This document shows positions 35,077 through 44,225 of a DNA stretch of 64,000 nt, in pieces. The translations under genes and the position numbers were made by a program. The notes under the pieces were generated by a model. That model did not search any database and was not told the origin of the DNA. It worked only from the letters and a program-made list of their open reading frames with translations. Each line of letters opens with the position of its first letter. The stretch's first letter is position 1. The stretch spans positions 561,869 to 625,868 of the forward strand of contig NZ_VEWL01000001.1 in the NCBI RefSeq assembly GCF_006376685.1, in the 5' to 3' direction. Source of the stretch: Ochrobactrum teleogrylli. GTDB taxonomy: Bacteria; Pseudomonadota; Alphaproteobacteria; Rhizobiales; Rhizobiaceae.

Positions 35077-36267
35077 ATGTCCCACAGCGATCCTATTGTC
35101 ATTGTCGGCGCAACCCGCACCCCCATGGGCGGCTTTCAGGGCGACTTTTCCGGCGCGCAGGCGACCGATCTCGGCGCGGCAGCAATCAGCGGCGCGCTGG
35201 CCGGTGCGGGTCTGGCACCAGAAGCTGTCGAAGAAGTTTTGATGGGCTGTGTCCTGCCTGCCGGTCAGGGACAGGCCCCGGCCCGTCAGGCTTCGATCAA
35301 GGCCGGTCTGCCCGTTTCGACCGGGGCCACGACCGTCAACAAAATGTGCGGTTCGGGCATGAAAGCCACCATGCTGGCGCATGATCTTCTGCTGGCCGGT
35401 TCGGCAAATGTGATCGTTTCGGGCGGTATGGAAAGCATGACCAACTCGCCCTACCTGCTGCCCAAGGCGCGTGGCGGCTATCGCATGGGCCACGGCCAGA
35501 TTCTGGATCATATGTTCCTCGACGGTCTTGAGGATGCCTATGACAAGGGCCGCCTGATGGGCACTTTTGCGGAAGATTGCGCGGAAGCCTACCAGTTCAC
35601 CCGTGAGGCGCAGGACGAATTCGCCATTGCCTCGCTGACCCGCGCCCAAAAGGCCATCAAGGACGGTCTGTTCGCGGCAGAGATCACGCCCGTCACGGTG
35701 AAGTCCGGGCGCGCCGAGGTGCAGGTCTCGATTGACGAACAGCCCGGCAAGGCGAAGCTCGACAAAATCCCCTCGCTGCGCCCTGCATTCCGCGATGGCG
35801 GCACAGTAACGGCGGCCAATTCCTCGTCGATTTCCGATGGCGCTGCGGCGCTCGTCCTGATGCGCGCATCGGAAGCGGAGAAGCGCGGCTTGACCCCGCG
35901 CGCGGTACTGGTTGGTCATGCGACCTATGCCGACAAGCCGAACCTTTTCGCGACCGCGCCTATCGGCGCAATCAGCAAGCTTTCGGAAAAGATCGGCTGG
36001 AACCTCAAGGATGTCGATCTGTTCGAGATCAATGAGGCTTTCGCTGTCGTCACCATGGCGGCCATGCGCGATCTCGACCTGCCGCATGATAAAGTCAACA
36101 TTCATGGCGGCGCTTGCGCGCTCGGCCACCCGATCGGCGCTTCCGGCGCGCGCATTCTGGTGACGCTGCTCGCCGCACTTGAAACGCATGGCCTAAAACG
36201 CGGCGTGGCTGGTATCTGCCTCGGCGGCGGCGAAGCCACCTCAATCGGCATTGAAAGGATCGTGTGA
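35077..36267 (+). CDS. Acetyl-CoA acetyltransferase / 3-ketoacyl-CoA thiolase
   Basis: A 396-aa thiolase that cleaves a 3-ketoacyl-CoA with CoA. The nucleophile Cys lies in [10 protein letters not shown] (about 89), the activating His in [13 protein letters not shown] (about 350) and the second Cys in GICLGGG near the end. ATG at 35077 preceded by AGCGAGGA; the frame also opens upstream inside the SDR gene without a signal. The stop overlaps the start of the dehydrogenase gene (TGATG). Confidence 0.92.
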   Translation: MSHSDPIVIVGATRTPMGGFQGDFSGAQATDLGAAAISGALAGAGLAPEAVEEVLMGCVLPAGQGQAPARQASIKAGLPVSTGATTVNKMCGSGMKATMLAHDLLLAGSANVIVSGGMESMTNSPYLLPKARGGYRMGHGQILDHMFLDGLEDAYDKGRLMGTFAEDCAEAYQFTREAQDEFAIASLTRAQKAIKDGLFAAEITPVTVKSGRAEVQVSIDEQPGKAKLDKIPSLRPAFRDGGTVTAANSSSISDGAAALVLMRASEAEKRGLTPRAVLVGHATYADKPNLFATAPIGAISKLSEKIGWNLKDVDLFEINEAFAVVTMAAMRDLDLPHDKVNIHGGACALGHPIGASGARILVTLLAALETHGLKRGVAGICLGGGEATSIGIERIV

Positions 36268-37394
36268 TGCTTCTGACCGATACGCAGGAGCAGATCCGCG
36301 ACGCCGTCCGCGATTTCGCGCAGGAGCGTCTTGCGCCGGGCGCGGCAAAGCGTGACCGGGAACATGCTTTCCCGCGCACAGAACTTTCCGAGATGGGCGA
36401 GCTTGGCTTTCTCGGCATGCTTGTGCCGGAAGAATGGGGCGGCTCCGACCTCGGCATGGTGGCCTATGCGCTGGCTCTGGAAGAAATCGCCGCAGGCGAC
36501 GGCGCCTGCTCCACCATCGTTTCCGTGCACTCATCGGTCGGTTGCGCGCCGATCCTGCGTTTCGGCACAGAAGATCAAAAGCGCCGTTTTCTACCCAAAA
36601 TGGCATCGGGTGAATGGATTGGCGGCTTTGCTTTGACTGAACCGCAGGCTGGTTCCGATGCGTCGGCGCTGAAAACCCGCGCCCGGCTTGATGGCGATCA
36701 TTATGTGATCGACGGCTCCAAGCAATTCATCACGTCCGGCAAGAATGGCAGTGTGGTGATTGTCTTTGCGGTTACCGACCCGGCTGCGGGCAAGAAGGGC
36801 ATTTCGGCCTTTATCGTGCCGACCGACACACCAGGCTACGAGGTCATGACGGTCGAACACAAGCTCGGCCAGCATTCATCCGATACCTGCGCGCTGGCTT
36901 TCACCAATATGCGCGTGCCAGTGGAAAACCGGCTGGGCGCGGAAGGCGAAGGCTATAAAATAGCGCTTGCCAATCTTGAAGGCGGACGCATCGGCATTGC
37001 CGCGCAGGCCGTGGGCATGGCGCGCGCCGCTTTCGAAGGAGCCCGCGACTATGCCAAAGAGCGCATCACCTTCGGCAAGCCGATTGCCGAACATCAGGCC
37101 GTCGCCTTCCGTATTGCCGATATGGCGACGAAGATTGAAACAGCCCGCCAGATGGTCCTGCACGCCGCAGCCTTGCGCGAGGCGGGCAAACCCTGCCTGA
37201 CGGAAGCCTCGATGGCCAAGCTCGTGGCGTCGGAAATGGCAGAGGAAGTCTGTTCCGCCGCCATCCAGATTCACGGCGGCTATGGCTACCTTGCCGATTA
37301 TCCGGTTGAGCGCATCTATCGCGATGTGCGCGTCTGCCAGATTTATGAAGGCACGAGCGAAGTTCAGCGACTGGTGATTGCTCGCGGACTTTAA
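36267..37394 (+). CDS. Acyl-CoA dehydrogenase (short/branched chain type)
   Basis: A 375-aa FAD enzyme making 2-enoyl-Co[18 protein letters not shown] (about 125-141) and the C-terminal catalytic Glu in [11 protein letters not shown] mark it as a short-chain or branched-chain acyl-CoA dehydrogenase. It is the last gene of the operon and converges on the YeeE gene with a 4-nt overlap of the stops. With the HSD10-like SDR and the thiolase it supplies three of four steps of a beta-oxidation spiral; no enoyl-CoA hydratase is present here. Confidence 0.92.
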   Translation: MLLTDTQEQIRDAVRDFAQERLAPGAAKRDREHAFPRTELSEMGELGFLGMLVPEEWGGSDLGMVAYALALEEIAAGDGACSTIVSVHSSVGCAPILRFGTEDQKRRFLPKMASGEWIGGFALTEPQAGSDASALKTRARLDGDHYVIDGSKQFITSGKNGSVVIVFAVTDPAAGKKGISAFIVPTDTPGYEVMTVEHKLGQHSSDTCALAFTNMRVPVENRLGAEGEGYKIALANLEGGRIGIAAQAVGMARAAFEGARDYAKERITFGKPIAEHQAVAFRIADMATKIETARQMVLHAAALREAGKPCLTEASMAKLVASEMAEEVCSAAIQIHGGYGYLADYPVERIYRDVRVCQIYEGTSEVQRLVIARGL

Positions 37395-37822
37395 GCCTTC
37401 CCAAAACGGTCGTGGATGACCATGCCTGCCGCCATGGCGGCCACGAATAACCAGACCTGCGGCAAGCCGATAGACAAGGCTGCGACCGCAGGTCCCGGGC
37501 AGAAGCCGGCCAGTCCCCAGCCTAGACCGAACAGCGCCGAGCCAAACAGCAGAGGCCGGTCGATCTGGGTCTTTTCGGGGAGGTGAAAGCTGTCATCCAG
37601 CACCGGCTTTGCCAGCTTACGCTGTAGCATTACGCCCGGGATGGCGACCAGAAGAGCGCCACCGAGCACGAATGCAAGGCTGGGATCCCAGTGACCGCTT
37701 GCGATATTCAAAAAGCCCTGCACGCGTGACGGGTCGATCATGCCTGAAAGCGACAATCCGAACCCGAATAGCGCGCCTGCGAAAAGCGCTGCCGCGAGCC
37801 GGTAATAAGCGAACCTTTTCAT
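37391..37822 (-). CDS. YeeE/YedE family transporter subunit, second half
   Basis: A 143-aa membrane protein, one half of a split YeeE/YedE (DUF395) sulfur transporter, with four helices and the signature [20 protein letters not shown] (Cys about 112). It starts with ATG overlapping the preceding stop by 4 nt (ATGA). Full-length YeeE/YedE proteins have both halves in one chain; here they are separate subunits, as in the BigR operons of Xylella and Agrobacterium. Confidence 0.85.
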   Translation of the reverse strand: MKRFAYYRLAAALFAGALFGFGLSLSGMIDPSRVQGFLNIASGHWDPSLAFVLGGALLVAIPGVMLQRKLAKPVLDDSFHLPEKTQIDRPLLFGSALFGLGWGLAGFCPGPAVAALSIGLPQVWLFVAAMAAGMVIHDRFGKA

Positions 37823-38226
37823 AGCAGAACTCCCGTGAGGGTCGCCGCCGCGACACCAGTTATCAGGAAGGTGATTGTCGCAGCGATGGAACGTTTGGAA
37901 AAGCGGGCCATGCCGAGGATACCGTGGCCAGATGTGCAGCCCGAGCCCATGCGCGTTCCAATGCCGACCAGAAGACCGGCGACGACGATAATCGGCCAGG
38001 AAGCCGAAATGGTTGTTACCGGGAAGCTCCCGAAAAGCGCGGCGTAGACCACGGGGCCGAGAATGAGGCCAAGAACGAAAGCTGCATTGAGCGCGGCCTG
38101 ACTTCCGTTCAGCAATCTGCCGACGATACCGCTGATACCGGCAATGCGACCATTGAAAATCAGAAGAAAAATCGCCGCTGCACCGAGAATCATGCCGCCT
38201 GCCAGCGACTGGAGATAGATCATCAT
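37819..38226 (-). CDS. YeeE/YedE family transporter subunit, first half
   Basis: A 135-aa membrane protein with about four helices and the conserved [20 protein letters not shown] (Cys about 97), the other half of the YeeE/YedE fold. Thiosulfate or a related reduced sulfur species is the family substrate. It overlaps the regulator gene upstream and its partner downstream, each by 4 nt, so three genes form one tightly coupled operon. Confidence 0.87.
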   Translation of the reverse strand: MMIYLQSLAGGMILGAAAIFLLIFNGRIAGISGIVGRLLNGSQAALNAAFVLGLILGPVVYAALFGSFPVTTISASWPIIVVAGLLVGIGTRMGSGCTSGHGILGMARFSKRSIAATITFLITGVAAATLTGVLL

Positions 38227-38570
38227 GACAAATCTCCCTTAGGCGCCTCATGACAGAAGATGCCATACAGCGCCTCGATGAGCTGCGCGGCCTTGGTTTC
38301 CGTCAGGCGATAGAAAATCTGCTTGGCTTCCCGCCGGGTCTCGACGATGCCGGATTCACGCAGCACGCCGAGTTGCTGCGACAGGGTCGGCTGACGAATG
38401 CCAAGCCCATGTTCCAATTCACCAACCGAATATTCTTTTTCCGCCAGCGCACAGGCCAGCATCAGACGGGCCGGATGCGACAGGGTGCGCAGCAATTCGG
38501 CCACTTCGCCCGCACGATTTTCCATCTGCTGGCGCGACATGACGGCATTGGTGCCCGTAACACTATCCAT
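38223..38570 (-). CDS. bigR: ArsR-family persulfide sensor (BigR-like)
   Basis: A 115-aa winged-helix repressor. The two Cys, C40 (in LMLACALAE) and C106 (in LYGIFC), are at the spacing of the redox pair of BigR (C42 and C108), which forms a disulfide or polysulfide bridge when hydrogen sulfide or persulfide is high and then leaves the DNA. Recognition helix at about 55-75 (GIRQPTLSQQLGVLRESG). First gene of the operon with the split YeeE/YedE pair. Confidence 0.87.
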   Translation of the reverse strand: MDSVTGTNAVMSRQQMENRAGEVAELLRTLSHPARLMLACALAEKEYSVGELEHGLGIRQPTLSQQLGVLRESGIVETRREAKQIFYRLTETKAAQLIEALYGIFCHEAPKGDLS

Positions 38571-38586
38571 GAGGCAACTCCAAATT

Positions 38587-38615
38587 CAATATACGCTTAC
38601 ATATAATATATATTG
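38587..38615. promoter_or_regulatory. Probable BigR-type operator
   Basis: CAATATA at 38587-38593 and TATATTG at 38609-38615 form an inverted repeat around an AT-rich 15-nt spacer. The site starts 17 bp upstream of the regulator start codon and probably covers its -10 region, as known for BigR and other ArsR repressors. Confidence 0.6.
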
Positions 38616-38655
38616 ATAAAATCAAGGGTCATGCTGGAGTTGCGCAGATACAGAA

Positions 38656-38685
38656 ATCACCGCCATCCTGACGAATGGCGGTGAT
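38656..38685 (-). terminator. Terminator-like hairpin after the MhqD-like gene
   Basis: ATCACCGCCAT / ATGGCGGTGAT, an 11-bp stem with an 8-nt loop, 9 nt after the gene end on the minus strand; followed by TTCTGT. Confidence 0.65.
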
Positions 38686-38693
38686 GAGTTTGG

Positions 38694-39296
38694 TTAACCG
38701 AGGAATTCCTGCACAGCCGTCAGCTCGGTCTGGCGCAGTTCATGACCGCCCGGATGCCAGACAAGATCGACGTCGGCCTTCTGGCTTTCAAAGTAGTGCG
38801 CGAGCGCCTCCGTGAAATCCGGCGGGCAGATCGGGTCCATTCGGCCAGCCGTCATCAGGATTTTCACGCCTTCCAACCCCGGATTATTCGCTGGTTTGAA
38901 CGGGATAAGCGGATGCAGAAGCACTGCCTTGTCAAATATCCTGCCTTTCTCGATCAGCAGATTGGCCATGATATTGGCCCCGTTGGAATAACCCAAAGCG
39001 ATCACTTCCGACGGCTGATACTCTTCGACCAGAGCGGCGATAAACGCAGCCATTTTGTCCGTGGCGCGGGCAAGGTCTGGCATGTCATAGACACCCTCAC
39101 CCGTTCGGCGGAAGAAGCGGGCCGCACCAAATTCCGACACGTCGCCGCGCGGGGAAACAATGGTCGCCTCCGGCAAAAGCTGTTCGGCCAAACCGAAGAA
39201 CTGATTTTCATCGCCGCCGGTGCCGTGAAAGACAATGAACAGCGGCGCGCCGACCGCACCGGCCTTCAGCCGGTGCACGTAGGTCTGAATGGTCAT
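38694..39296 (-). CDS. Alpha/beta hydrolase (MhqD-like carboxylesterase)
   Basis: A 200-aa soluble esterase of the phospholipase/carboxylesterase branch. Oxyanion segment FHGTGGDENQF (about 23-33), nucleophile Ser in ALGYSNGANI (about 101), acid in TAGRMDPICPP and His in WHPGGHELR. Like Bacillus MhqD it lies next to a ring-cleaving dioxygenase gene (20 nt downstream of it), the arrangement of hydroquinone and quinone detoxification operons. Precise substrate unproven. Confidence 0.87.
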   Translation of the reverse strand: MTIQTYVHRLKAGAVGAPLFIVFHGTGGDENQFFGLAEQLLPEATIVSPRGDVSEFGAARFFRRTGEGVYDMPDLARATDKMAAFIAALVEEYQPSEVIALGYSNGANIMANLLIEKGRIFDKAVLLHPLIPFKPANNPGLEGVKILMTAGRMDPICPPDFTEALAHYFESQKADVDLVWHPGGHELRQTELTAVQEFLG

Positions 39297-39316
39297 AATC
39301 TGTCTCCTGCTCGCGC

Positions 39317-40243
39317 TTAAATCTTGTCGAGATGTTCTTCGAGATAAGCACGAAGATGCTGGTGCTGCGACGGCAGCTTCAGAGCTTCGCCCAAATGCGC
39401 GGTGTCTTCGTCGCGATCAAAGCCGGGTTCGTTTGTTGCGACTTCGAACAGAACACCACCCGGTGTCCGGAAGTAGATCGCCCAGAAATAATCGCGGTCG
39501 ATCACTGGCGTGACATTATAGCCGGTATCCATCAGGGCCTTGCGAACTTCGAGCTGCTTTTCGCGGTTTTCGACCGCAAAGGCGACGTGGTGCACCGAAC
39601 CTGCTCCCTGCTGGTTACGGCCGACAGAAGGCAAGGTCTGAAGATCGATCACACCAGCTCCGTTGCCTTCCGGCATGATAAGGCGAGTGATGCCATCCTT
39701 CGCGTCCAGTTTCTGATAGCCCATATAGTTGAGCAGTTCCGAAGTCGCGCCCTCGTCACGCAAGCGCATCGAAACCGAATGAAAGCCGCGAATGGCGTGA
39801 TCGGCATCGATGCCTTCATGCGCCCAAGGCTCACGCGGATCGTCCTTCACTTCCACCAGAGCGAAACTGTCGCCATCGGGGCCGCGGAAGAAGACGCGCT
39901 TTTCGCCAAAAGCTTCATCTTCCGATTCGACAGTGACGGCGGATTGCGCGAAGCGATCCTTCCAGAAACCGAGCGAGCCTTGCGGGACTGCAAAAACGGT
40001 TGTTCCCACCTCGCCCGTACCATCGCGACCGCGCTGAATGCCGGGAAAGGGGAAATAGGTCATGACGGTGCCCGGCGTGCCGACTTCATCGCCATAATAG
40101 AGGTGATAAACGCTCGGATCATCGAAGTTCACGGTCTTCTTGACGCGGCGTAATCCCAGCACATCTGTGAAGAACTTGTTGTTCGAACTGGCATCTGCTG
40201 CCAACGACGTAACGTGGTGGAGGCCTTTGATCTGATTAAGCAT
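39317..40243 (-). CDS. Ring-cleaving extradiol dioxygenase (MhqO-like)
   Basis: A 308-aa two-domain vicinal-oxygen-chelate protein. The metal ligands are His in GLHHVTSLA (about 8), His in SVHHVAFAV (about 219) and Glu in GVLFEVATNEPGF (about 270). The closest known relatives open hydroquinone or catechol rings (MhqO, LinE-like). ATG at 40243 with AGGAGAG before it; longer frames reach into the operator. The pair with the esterase is probably a small quinone-stress operon. Confidence 0.88.
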   Translation of the reverse strand: MLNQIKGLHHVTSLAADASSNNKFFTDVLGLRRVKKTVNFDDPSVYHLYYGDEVGTPGTVMTYFPFPGIQRGRDGTGEVGTTVFAVPQGSLGFWKDRFAQSAVTVESEDEAFGEKRVFFRGPDGDSFALVEVKDDPREPWAHEGIDADHAIRGFHSVSMRLRDEGATSELLNYMGYQKLDAKDGITRLIMPEGNGAGVIDLQTLPSVGRNQQGAGSVHHVAFAVENREKQLEVRKALMDTGYNVTPVIDRDYFWAIYFRTPGGVLFEVATNEPGFDRDEDTAHLGEALKLPSQHQHLRAYLEEHLDKI

Positions 40244-40290
40244 GGCGATCTCTCCTGTTGTGTTGCAGCAAGATATAATGATCGGAATGC

Positions 40291-40331
40291 ATCTGGATAT
40301 ATTGACAATCATACACAGATTGTCTCCAGAT
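40291..40331. promoter_or_regulatory. Nested inverted repeats upstream of the MhqO-like gene
   Basis: GACAATC at 40304-40310 and GATTGTC at 40318-40324 form a perfect 7-bp dyad with a 7-nt spacer. Outside it ATCTGGA (40291-40297) and TCCAGAT (40325-40331) add a second perfect dyad. The regulator (MarR or TetR type expected) is not adjacent. Confidence 0.55.
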
Positions 40332-40426
40332 CGAATACAATTAGCTATCCCTGCCAATAGGTGCTGGACTGAGGCCCCCTACAAAGTTTAGCTAACCTTT
40401 ATCGCAATGACAAAGAAAGGCCTCCC

Positions 40427-41371
40427 ATGGCGTCCGGCTTGTTTGCACTTCTCGATGACGTGGCAGCAATCGCAAAAATGGCGGCGGCCTCTTTGGATGA
40501 TGTGGCAGGACAAACCGCGAAGGCCAGCGCCAAGGCGGCAGGTATTGTGATTGATGATACGGCGGTGACGCCGAAATATGTCGTTGGTCTGAAGCCGGAA
40601 CGGGAATTGCCGGTCATCTGGAAAATCACCAAGGGTTCGCTGCGCAACAAGCTGATCTTTCTGCTGCCGCTGGCGCTGATCTTCAGCTATTTCGCGCCCG
40701 GTCTCATCATGCCGCTTCTGATGATCGGCGGCGCCTATCTCGCATTTGAGGGCACGGAAAAGCTGGTCGAGTTTTTCGTGCCGCATAAGGATGAGGAACA
40801 AGCGGAAACAAAGGCCACCACCGCGAAGGAAATTGAAGCGACAACTGTGAGCGGGGCCATCCGAACCGACTTCATCCTGTCAGCGGAGATCATGGCACTC
40901 ACGCTTGCCGGTCTGCCGCCTTCGAATGTCTATACGCAGGCGGCGATCCTTGTTTGTGTCGCCGTCCTGATCACCTTCGCCGTTTATGGCGTTGTCGGCT
41001 TTATCGTCAAGCTCGATGACATGGGTGTCGCGCTTGCCCGCAATGCCCATACCGGTTTTGGTAAGCGGTTCGGCAAGGGTCTGGTTGCGGGTATGCCCGT
41101 CGTGCTCAAGGTGCTCAGCACCGTGGGCACCGTCGCCATGCTCTGGGTTGGCGGCAGCATCATCGTTCACGGTCTGGCATCGATCGGCGTTCACAGCGTC
41201 GAGGAATTCATTCACAACATCGTCGCCCATCTGCCGACCGAAGGCAGCAGCTTCGGCGGCGTTCTGGAGTGGATCGCAACGTCTTTCCTGCAAGCAGTGC
41301 TCGCCATCCTGATCGGGGCCGTCATTGTCGGCATCGTACATGTCGTCAAGGCGGTTAAATCCAAGGCCTGA
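40427..41371 (+). CDS. DUF808 (YedI-like) membrane protein
   Basis: A 314-aa inner-membrane protein of the DUF808/YedI family. The conserved start MASGLFALLDDVAAIAKMAA and the NAHTG-type loop are family marks; helices lie at about 72-100, 145-190, 225-250 and 280-305. Function unknown. It ends back to back with the dienelactone hydrolase gene (stops at 41371 and 41372). Confidence 0.85.
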   Translation: MASGLFALLDDVAAIAKMAAASLDDVAGQTAKASAKAAGIVIDDTAVTPKYVVGLKPERELPVIWKITKGSLRNKLIFLLPLALIFSYFAPGLIMPLLMIGGAYLAFEGTEKLVEFFVPHKDEEQAETKATTAKEIEATTVSGAIRTDFILSAEIMALTLAGLPPSNVYTQAAILVCVAVLITFAVYGVVGFIVKLDDMGVALARNAHTGFGKRFGKGLVAGMPVVLKVLSTVGTVAMLWVGGSIIVHGLASIGVHSVEEFIHNIVAHLPTEGSSFGGVLEWIATSFLQAVLAILIGAVIVGIVHVVKAVKSKA

Positions 41372-42259
41372 TCACGCCAGATAGCGCCTAAACCAGGCGA
41401 TTGTTCTGTCCCAGGCGAGCTTGGCGGCGGCCTCGTCATAGCGTGGGGTGGAATCATTGTGGAAGCCGTGATTGACGCCCGGATAGATATAGGCCTCGTA
41501 GGTCTTGCCGTTCTTTTTCAGCGCTTCTTCATAGGCCGGCCAGCCTTCGTTGATACGCGTGTCCAACTCGGCATAATGAAGCAAGATTGGCGCCTTGATG
41601 CGCGAAACCTCGTCTTTCGGTGCCTGCCGACCATAAAACGGCACGGCAGCGGCCAGTTCGGGAAAGGCGACTGCTGCCGCATTGGCAACGCCACCGCCAT
41701 AGCAGAAGCCGGTGATCCCAACCTTGCCGGTGGTCAGATCGCTTTTCATCATGAAATCGACGGCAGCGAAGAAGTCGTTCATCAGCTTGGTTGGGTCGAC
41801 CTGCTGCTGCAATTCGCGGCCCTTTTCGTCATTGCCGGGATAGCCGCCGACCGATGTAAGACCATCCGGTGCCAATGCGATGAAACCGGCCTTGGCCACA
41901 CGGCGCGCGACATCCTCGATATAAGGGTTGAGGCCGCGGTTCTCATGCACCACCACGACCGCCGGAACCTTGCCCTGCACCTTCGCAGGACGGACAAGAT
42001 AGGCGCGTACCTGACCGGTGCCCTCCGGTGATGGATAGGTGATGTATTCGGCCAGAATATCAGGATCGGTAAACTCAACCTGCTGCGCCATGGCGTAATC
42101 CGGGCTGAGCGATGCCAATATAGCGGTTGCCGTCATCGTGCCGACGGCGAACTTTGCGGCCCGGTCGAGAAACTGGCGTTTGGTGATCTTGCCATGCGCG
42201 TAAAAGTCGTAAAGCTCGAGCAGTTCCTGCGGGAAGTCTTTTGCCGTCAAACGTGTCAT
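41372..42259 (-). CDS. Dienelactone hydrolase-family protein, exported
   Basis: A 295-aa alpha/beta hydrolase with the DLH catalytic Cys in GFCYGGGV (about 176), Asp in LDTRINEG (about 235) and His in GVNHGFHND (about 267). Before the domain (about 20-55) is a probable Tat-type leader: KRQFLDRAAKF, then a moderately hydrophobic stretch and an ALA-like cleavage near AMA-QQ. So it may work in the periplasm, unlike classical cytoplasmic DLH. Substrate is not known. Confidence 0.85.
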   Translation of the reverse strand: MTRLTAKDFPQELLELYDFYAHGKITKRQFLDRAAKFAVGTMTATAILASLSPDYAMAQQVEFTDPDILAEYITYPSPEGTGQVRAYLVRPAKVQGKVPAVVVVHENRGLNPYIEDVARRVAKAGFIALAPDGLTSVGGYPGNDEKGRELQQQVDPTKLMNDFFAAVDFMMKSDLTTGKVGITGFCYGGGVANAAAVAFPELAAAVPFYGRQAPKDEVSRIKAPILLHYAELDTRINEGWPAYEEALKKNGKTYEAYIYPGVNHGFHNDSTPRYDEAAAKLAWDRTIAWFRRYLA

Positions 42260-42369
42260 GGGCAGCGCTCTCCTCTTTCAAGGAGGTCAGTTTAACACAG
42301 GGTGCTTCCGGATAAATGACAGATACCCCACGTGCGAAAGCGCGGGGTATCTTCCCGCTCTCCGTAGGA

Positions 42370-43149
42370 TCAACGGTAGACGATACCGCCATCGGTCAGG
42401 ATGGCCTGACCGGTGATGTAGTCGGAATCCGGACTCGCCAGGAAAGAGACGAGAGATGCCACATCGTCCGGCGTCTGCGCGCGACCAAGCGCAATGCCGT
42501 CGACATATTTCTTATAGGTTTCACCTTTCGGCGCGCCGGTAATCTCGGCGAAACGTTCGTCGATTTCCACCCACATGTCGGTGCCCACGATGCCGGGGCA
42601 ATAGGCGTTCACGGTAATGCCCGCGCTGGCATATTCCTTGGCTGCGGCCTGCGTCAGCGCACGAACGGCGAATTTTGTGGCGGAATAAACACCGAGCATC
42701 GCAAAACCATCATGACCGGCAATGGACGAAGCATTGATGATCTTGCCCTTCTGGTTGCGCGCCTTGAACTTGGCGGCAGCCGCCTGAATGCCCCAGAGCA
42801 CACCATCGACATTGATGCGGAAAATACGCTCGACCTCTTCCGGCTTCACATCCGCAATCGGCTGAACCTGCGCGATACCGGCATTGTTGACGATCACGTC
42901 GAAACCGCCCAGTTCCTTTTCCGCATGGTCGATAGCGGCATAGACATCGTCGCGCTTGCTGACATCGGCTGAGAATGTGGACGCCTTGCGGCCCAAGGCT
43001 TCCACCTCTTTTTTGACAGCATTGAGCTTGTCCGCCTTGAGATCGACCAGAGCGATATCGAAACCGTCCTTGGCCAGCCGAAGGGCGATGCCCCGACCGA
43101 TGCCCTGTGCCGCACCGGTGACGAGCGCAACCTTGGTGTTAGCCGACAT
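42370..43149 (-). CDS. SDR, acetoin/diacetyl reductase type
   Basis: A 259-aa short-chain dehydrogenase with the NAD site [16 protein letters not shown] (about 10-25), NNAGIAQV, and catalytic S-Y-K ([20 protein letters not shown]). [11 protein letters not shown] and [16 protein letters not shown] are typical of (S)-acetoin-forming diacetyl reductase/butanediol dehydrogenase. It probably interconverts diacetyl, acetoin and 2,3-butanediol, though SDR substrates are easily misjudged. Monocistronic. Confidence 0.85.
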   Translation of the reverse strand: MSANTKVALVTGAAQGIGRGIALRLAKDGFDIALVDLKADKLNAVKKEVEALGRKASTFSADVSKRDDVYAAIDHAEKELGGFDVIVNNAGIAQVQPIADVKPEEVERIFRINVDGVLWGIQAAAAKFKARNQKGKIINASSIAGHDGFAMLGVYSATKFAVRALTQAAAKEYASAGITVNAYCPGIVGTDMWVEIDERFAEITGAPKGETYKKYVDGIALGRAQTPDDVASLVSFLASPDSDYITGQAILTDGGIVYR

Positions 43150-43295
43150 GATTCATCCTTTCCTGAGTGATTTGATGAATGGCAATGCAACGCATCCCAT
43201 AGGCGATATGGAACACGTCCCGGCGCTATCAACCCACGCCAGCGGCTTGATTTCATTGATTGCGATCAAATTCCCTTTATTAGCATCCAGAAAAA

Positions 43296-43325
43296 TAAAA
43301 AGCCCGGCAGTGCCGGGCTTTTTTG
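43296..43325 (-). terminator. Intrinsic terminator of the UPF0114 gene
   Basis: AGCCCGGCA / TGCCGGGCT, a tight hairpin flanked by AAAA and TTTTTT. It can act in both directions; on the minus strand it follows the UPF0114 stop by about 30 nt. Confidence 0.8.
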
Positions 43326-43351
43326 ATCTATATTGATGCCGGGAAGGCCTA

Positions 43352-43882
43352 TCAGATATTGGGTTCGATCTTGCCTTTGGCCTTGCCCTTATCCTTGGCT
43401 GTGAGCTTGTCGATATAGGCAAGGAACAGCGCAGACACGACGAAGGCCAGATGTATGATCGTGAACCACATAAGCTGGTTCGACGTATAGGTCGTGGCAT
43501 TCAGGAATATCTGCAAAAGATGGATCGACGAGATGGCCACAATCGTCGATGCGACCTTGATCTTGAGCGAACCGGCATCAATCGTGCCCAACCAGTGCAC
43601 CTCGTCGCCCGCCTGATCGAAGCGGCTGACAAAATTTTCATAGCCGGAAATGATCACCATCACCACGAGGCTGGCAATCAGCGCCGCATCGATCAGCCCC
43701 AATATTTTCAGGATCGTATCGGTGTCGTTCAGCGACGTGGCCTTGCTGGCGAAATCGAAAAGCTTACCCGCAAAAGATACGGCATAAATGGCCAAGGCAA
43801 TGGCCAAACCCAGATAGAAAACCACCAACAGCCAACGCGAGGCCAGAATGATGTTCTCAATCATCAACTCAATTCGTTTCAT
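43352..43882 (-). CDS. UPF0114 (YqhA-like) membrane protein
   Basis: A 176-aa inner-membrane protein of the UPF0114/TIGR00645 family with four helices. The start ENIILASRWLLVVFYLGLA (about 9-27) and SLKIKVASTIVAISSIHLLQ (about 105-124) are characteristic. The C-terminus is Lys-rich. Function unknown. Confidence 0.87.
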   Translation of the reverse strand: MKRIELMIENIILASRWLLVVFYLGLAIALAIYAVSFAGKLFDFASKATSLNDTDTILKILGLIDAALIASLVVMVIISGYENFVSRFDQAGDEVHWLGTIDAGSLKIKVASTIVAISSIHLLQIFLNATTYTSNQLMWFTIIHLAFVVSALFLAYIDKLTAKDKGKAKGKIEPNI

Positions 43883-44225
43883 GCAACCACTTCCAGGTTT
43901 TCATACCAGACACCTCGTAAAATTTTGCTTCGTTCGCAAGGAAAATGAACCACATTTGGCGTGGAATAATGTGCAAAAGCCAGAATGGTGATGGCAATGG
44001 CGAATTTCAATAAGCGCTGCACACAAAGCCTATGTCTTTCGTGCAGATAGCTAAAAGGCAAAGCCGTCCGGCTCACAAAGAAACAGCATTTTCTTATTTA
44101 GTGTTATAAATATTGCATCGCTGTGACTTCAAAGCCGCTGGTCTATTCAACACTTTCATAATATAAGGCGCCCCTGATATTTTATTGCCGCCTCGCAATA
44201 GGGTGGTGTTAAAAGCGGGAACCTA
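43883..44225. other. Intergenic region between UPF0114 gene and diguanylate cyclase
   Basis: 343 bp, AT-rich, divergent promoters expected at both ends. I see no gene, tRNA or strong hairpin in it. Confidence 0.45.

Noticed and set aside
37391-38266. Single 291-codon frame across both YeeE/YedE halves
   Set aside because: The first half of this frame has no homology, while the overlapping frame 37819-38226 gives a proper membrane protein; the ATGA overlap supports two genes.
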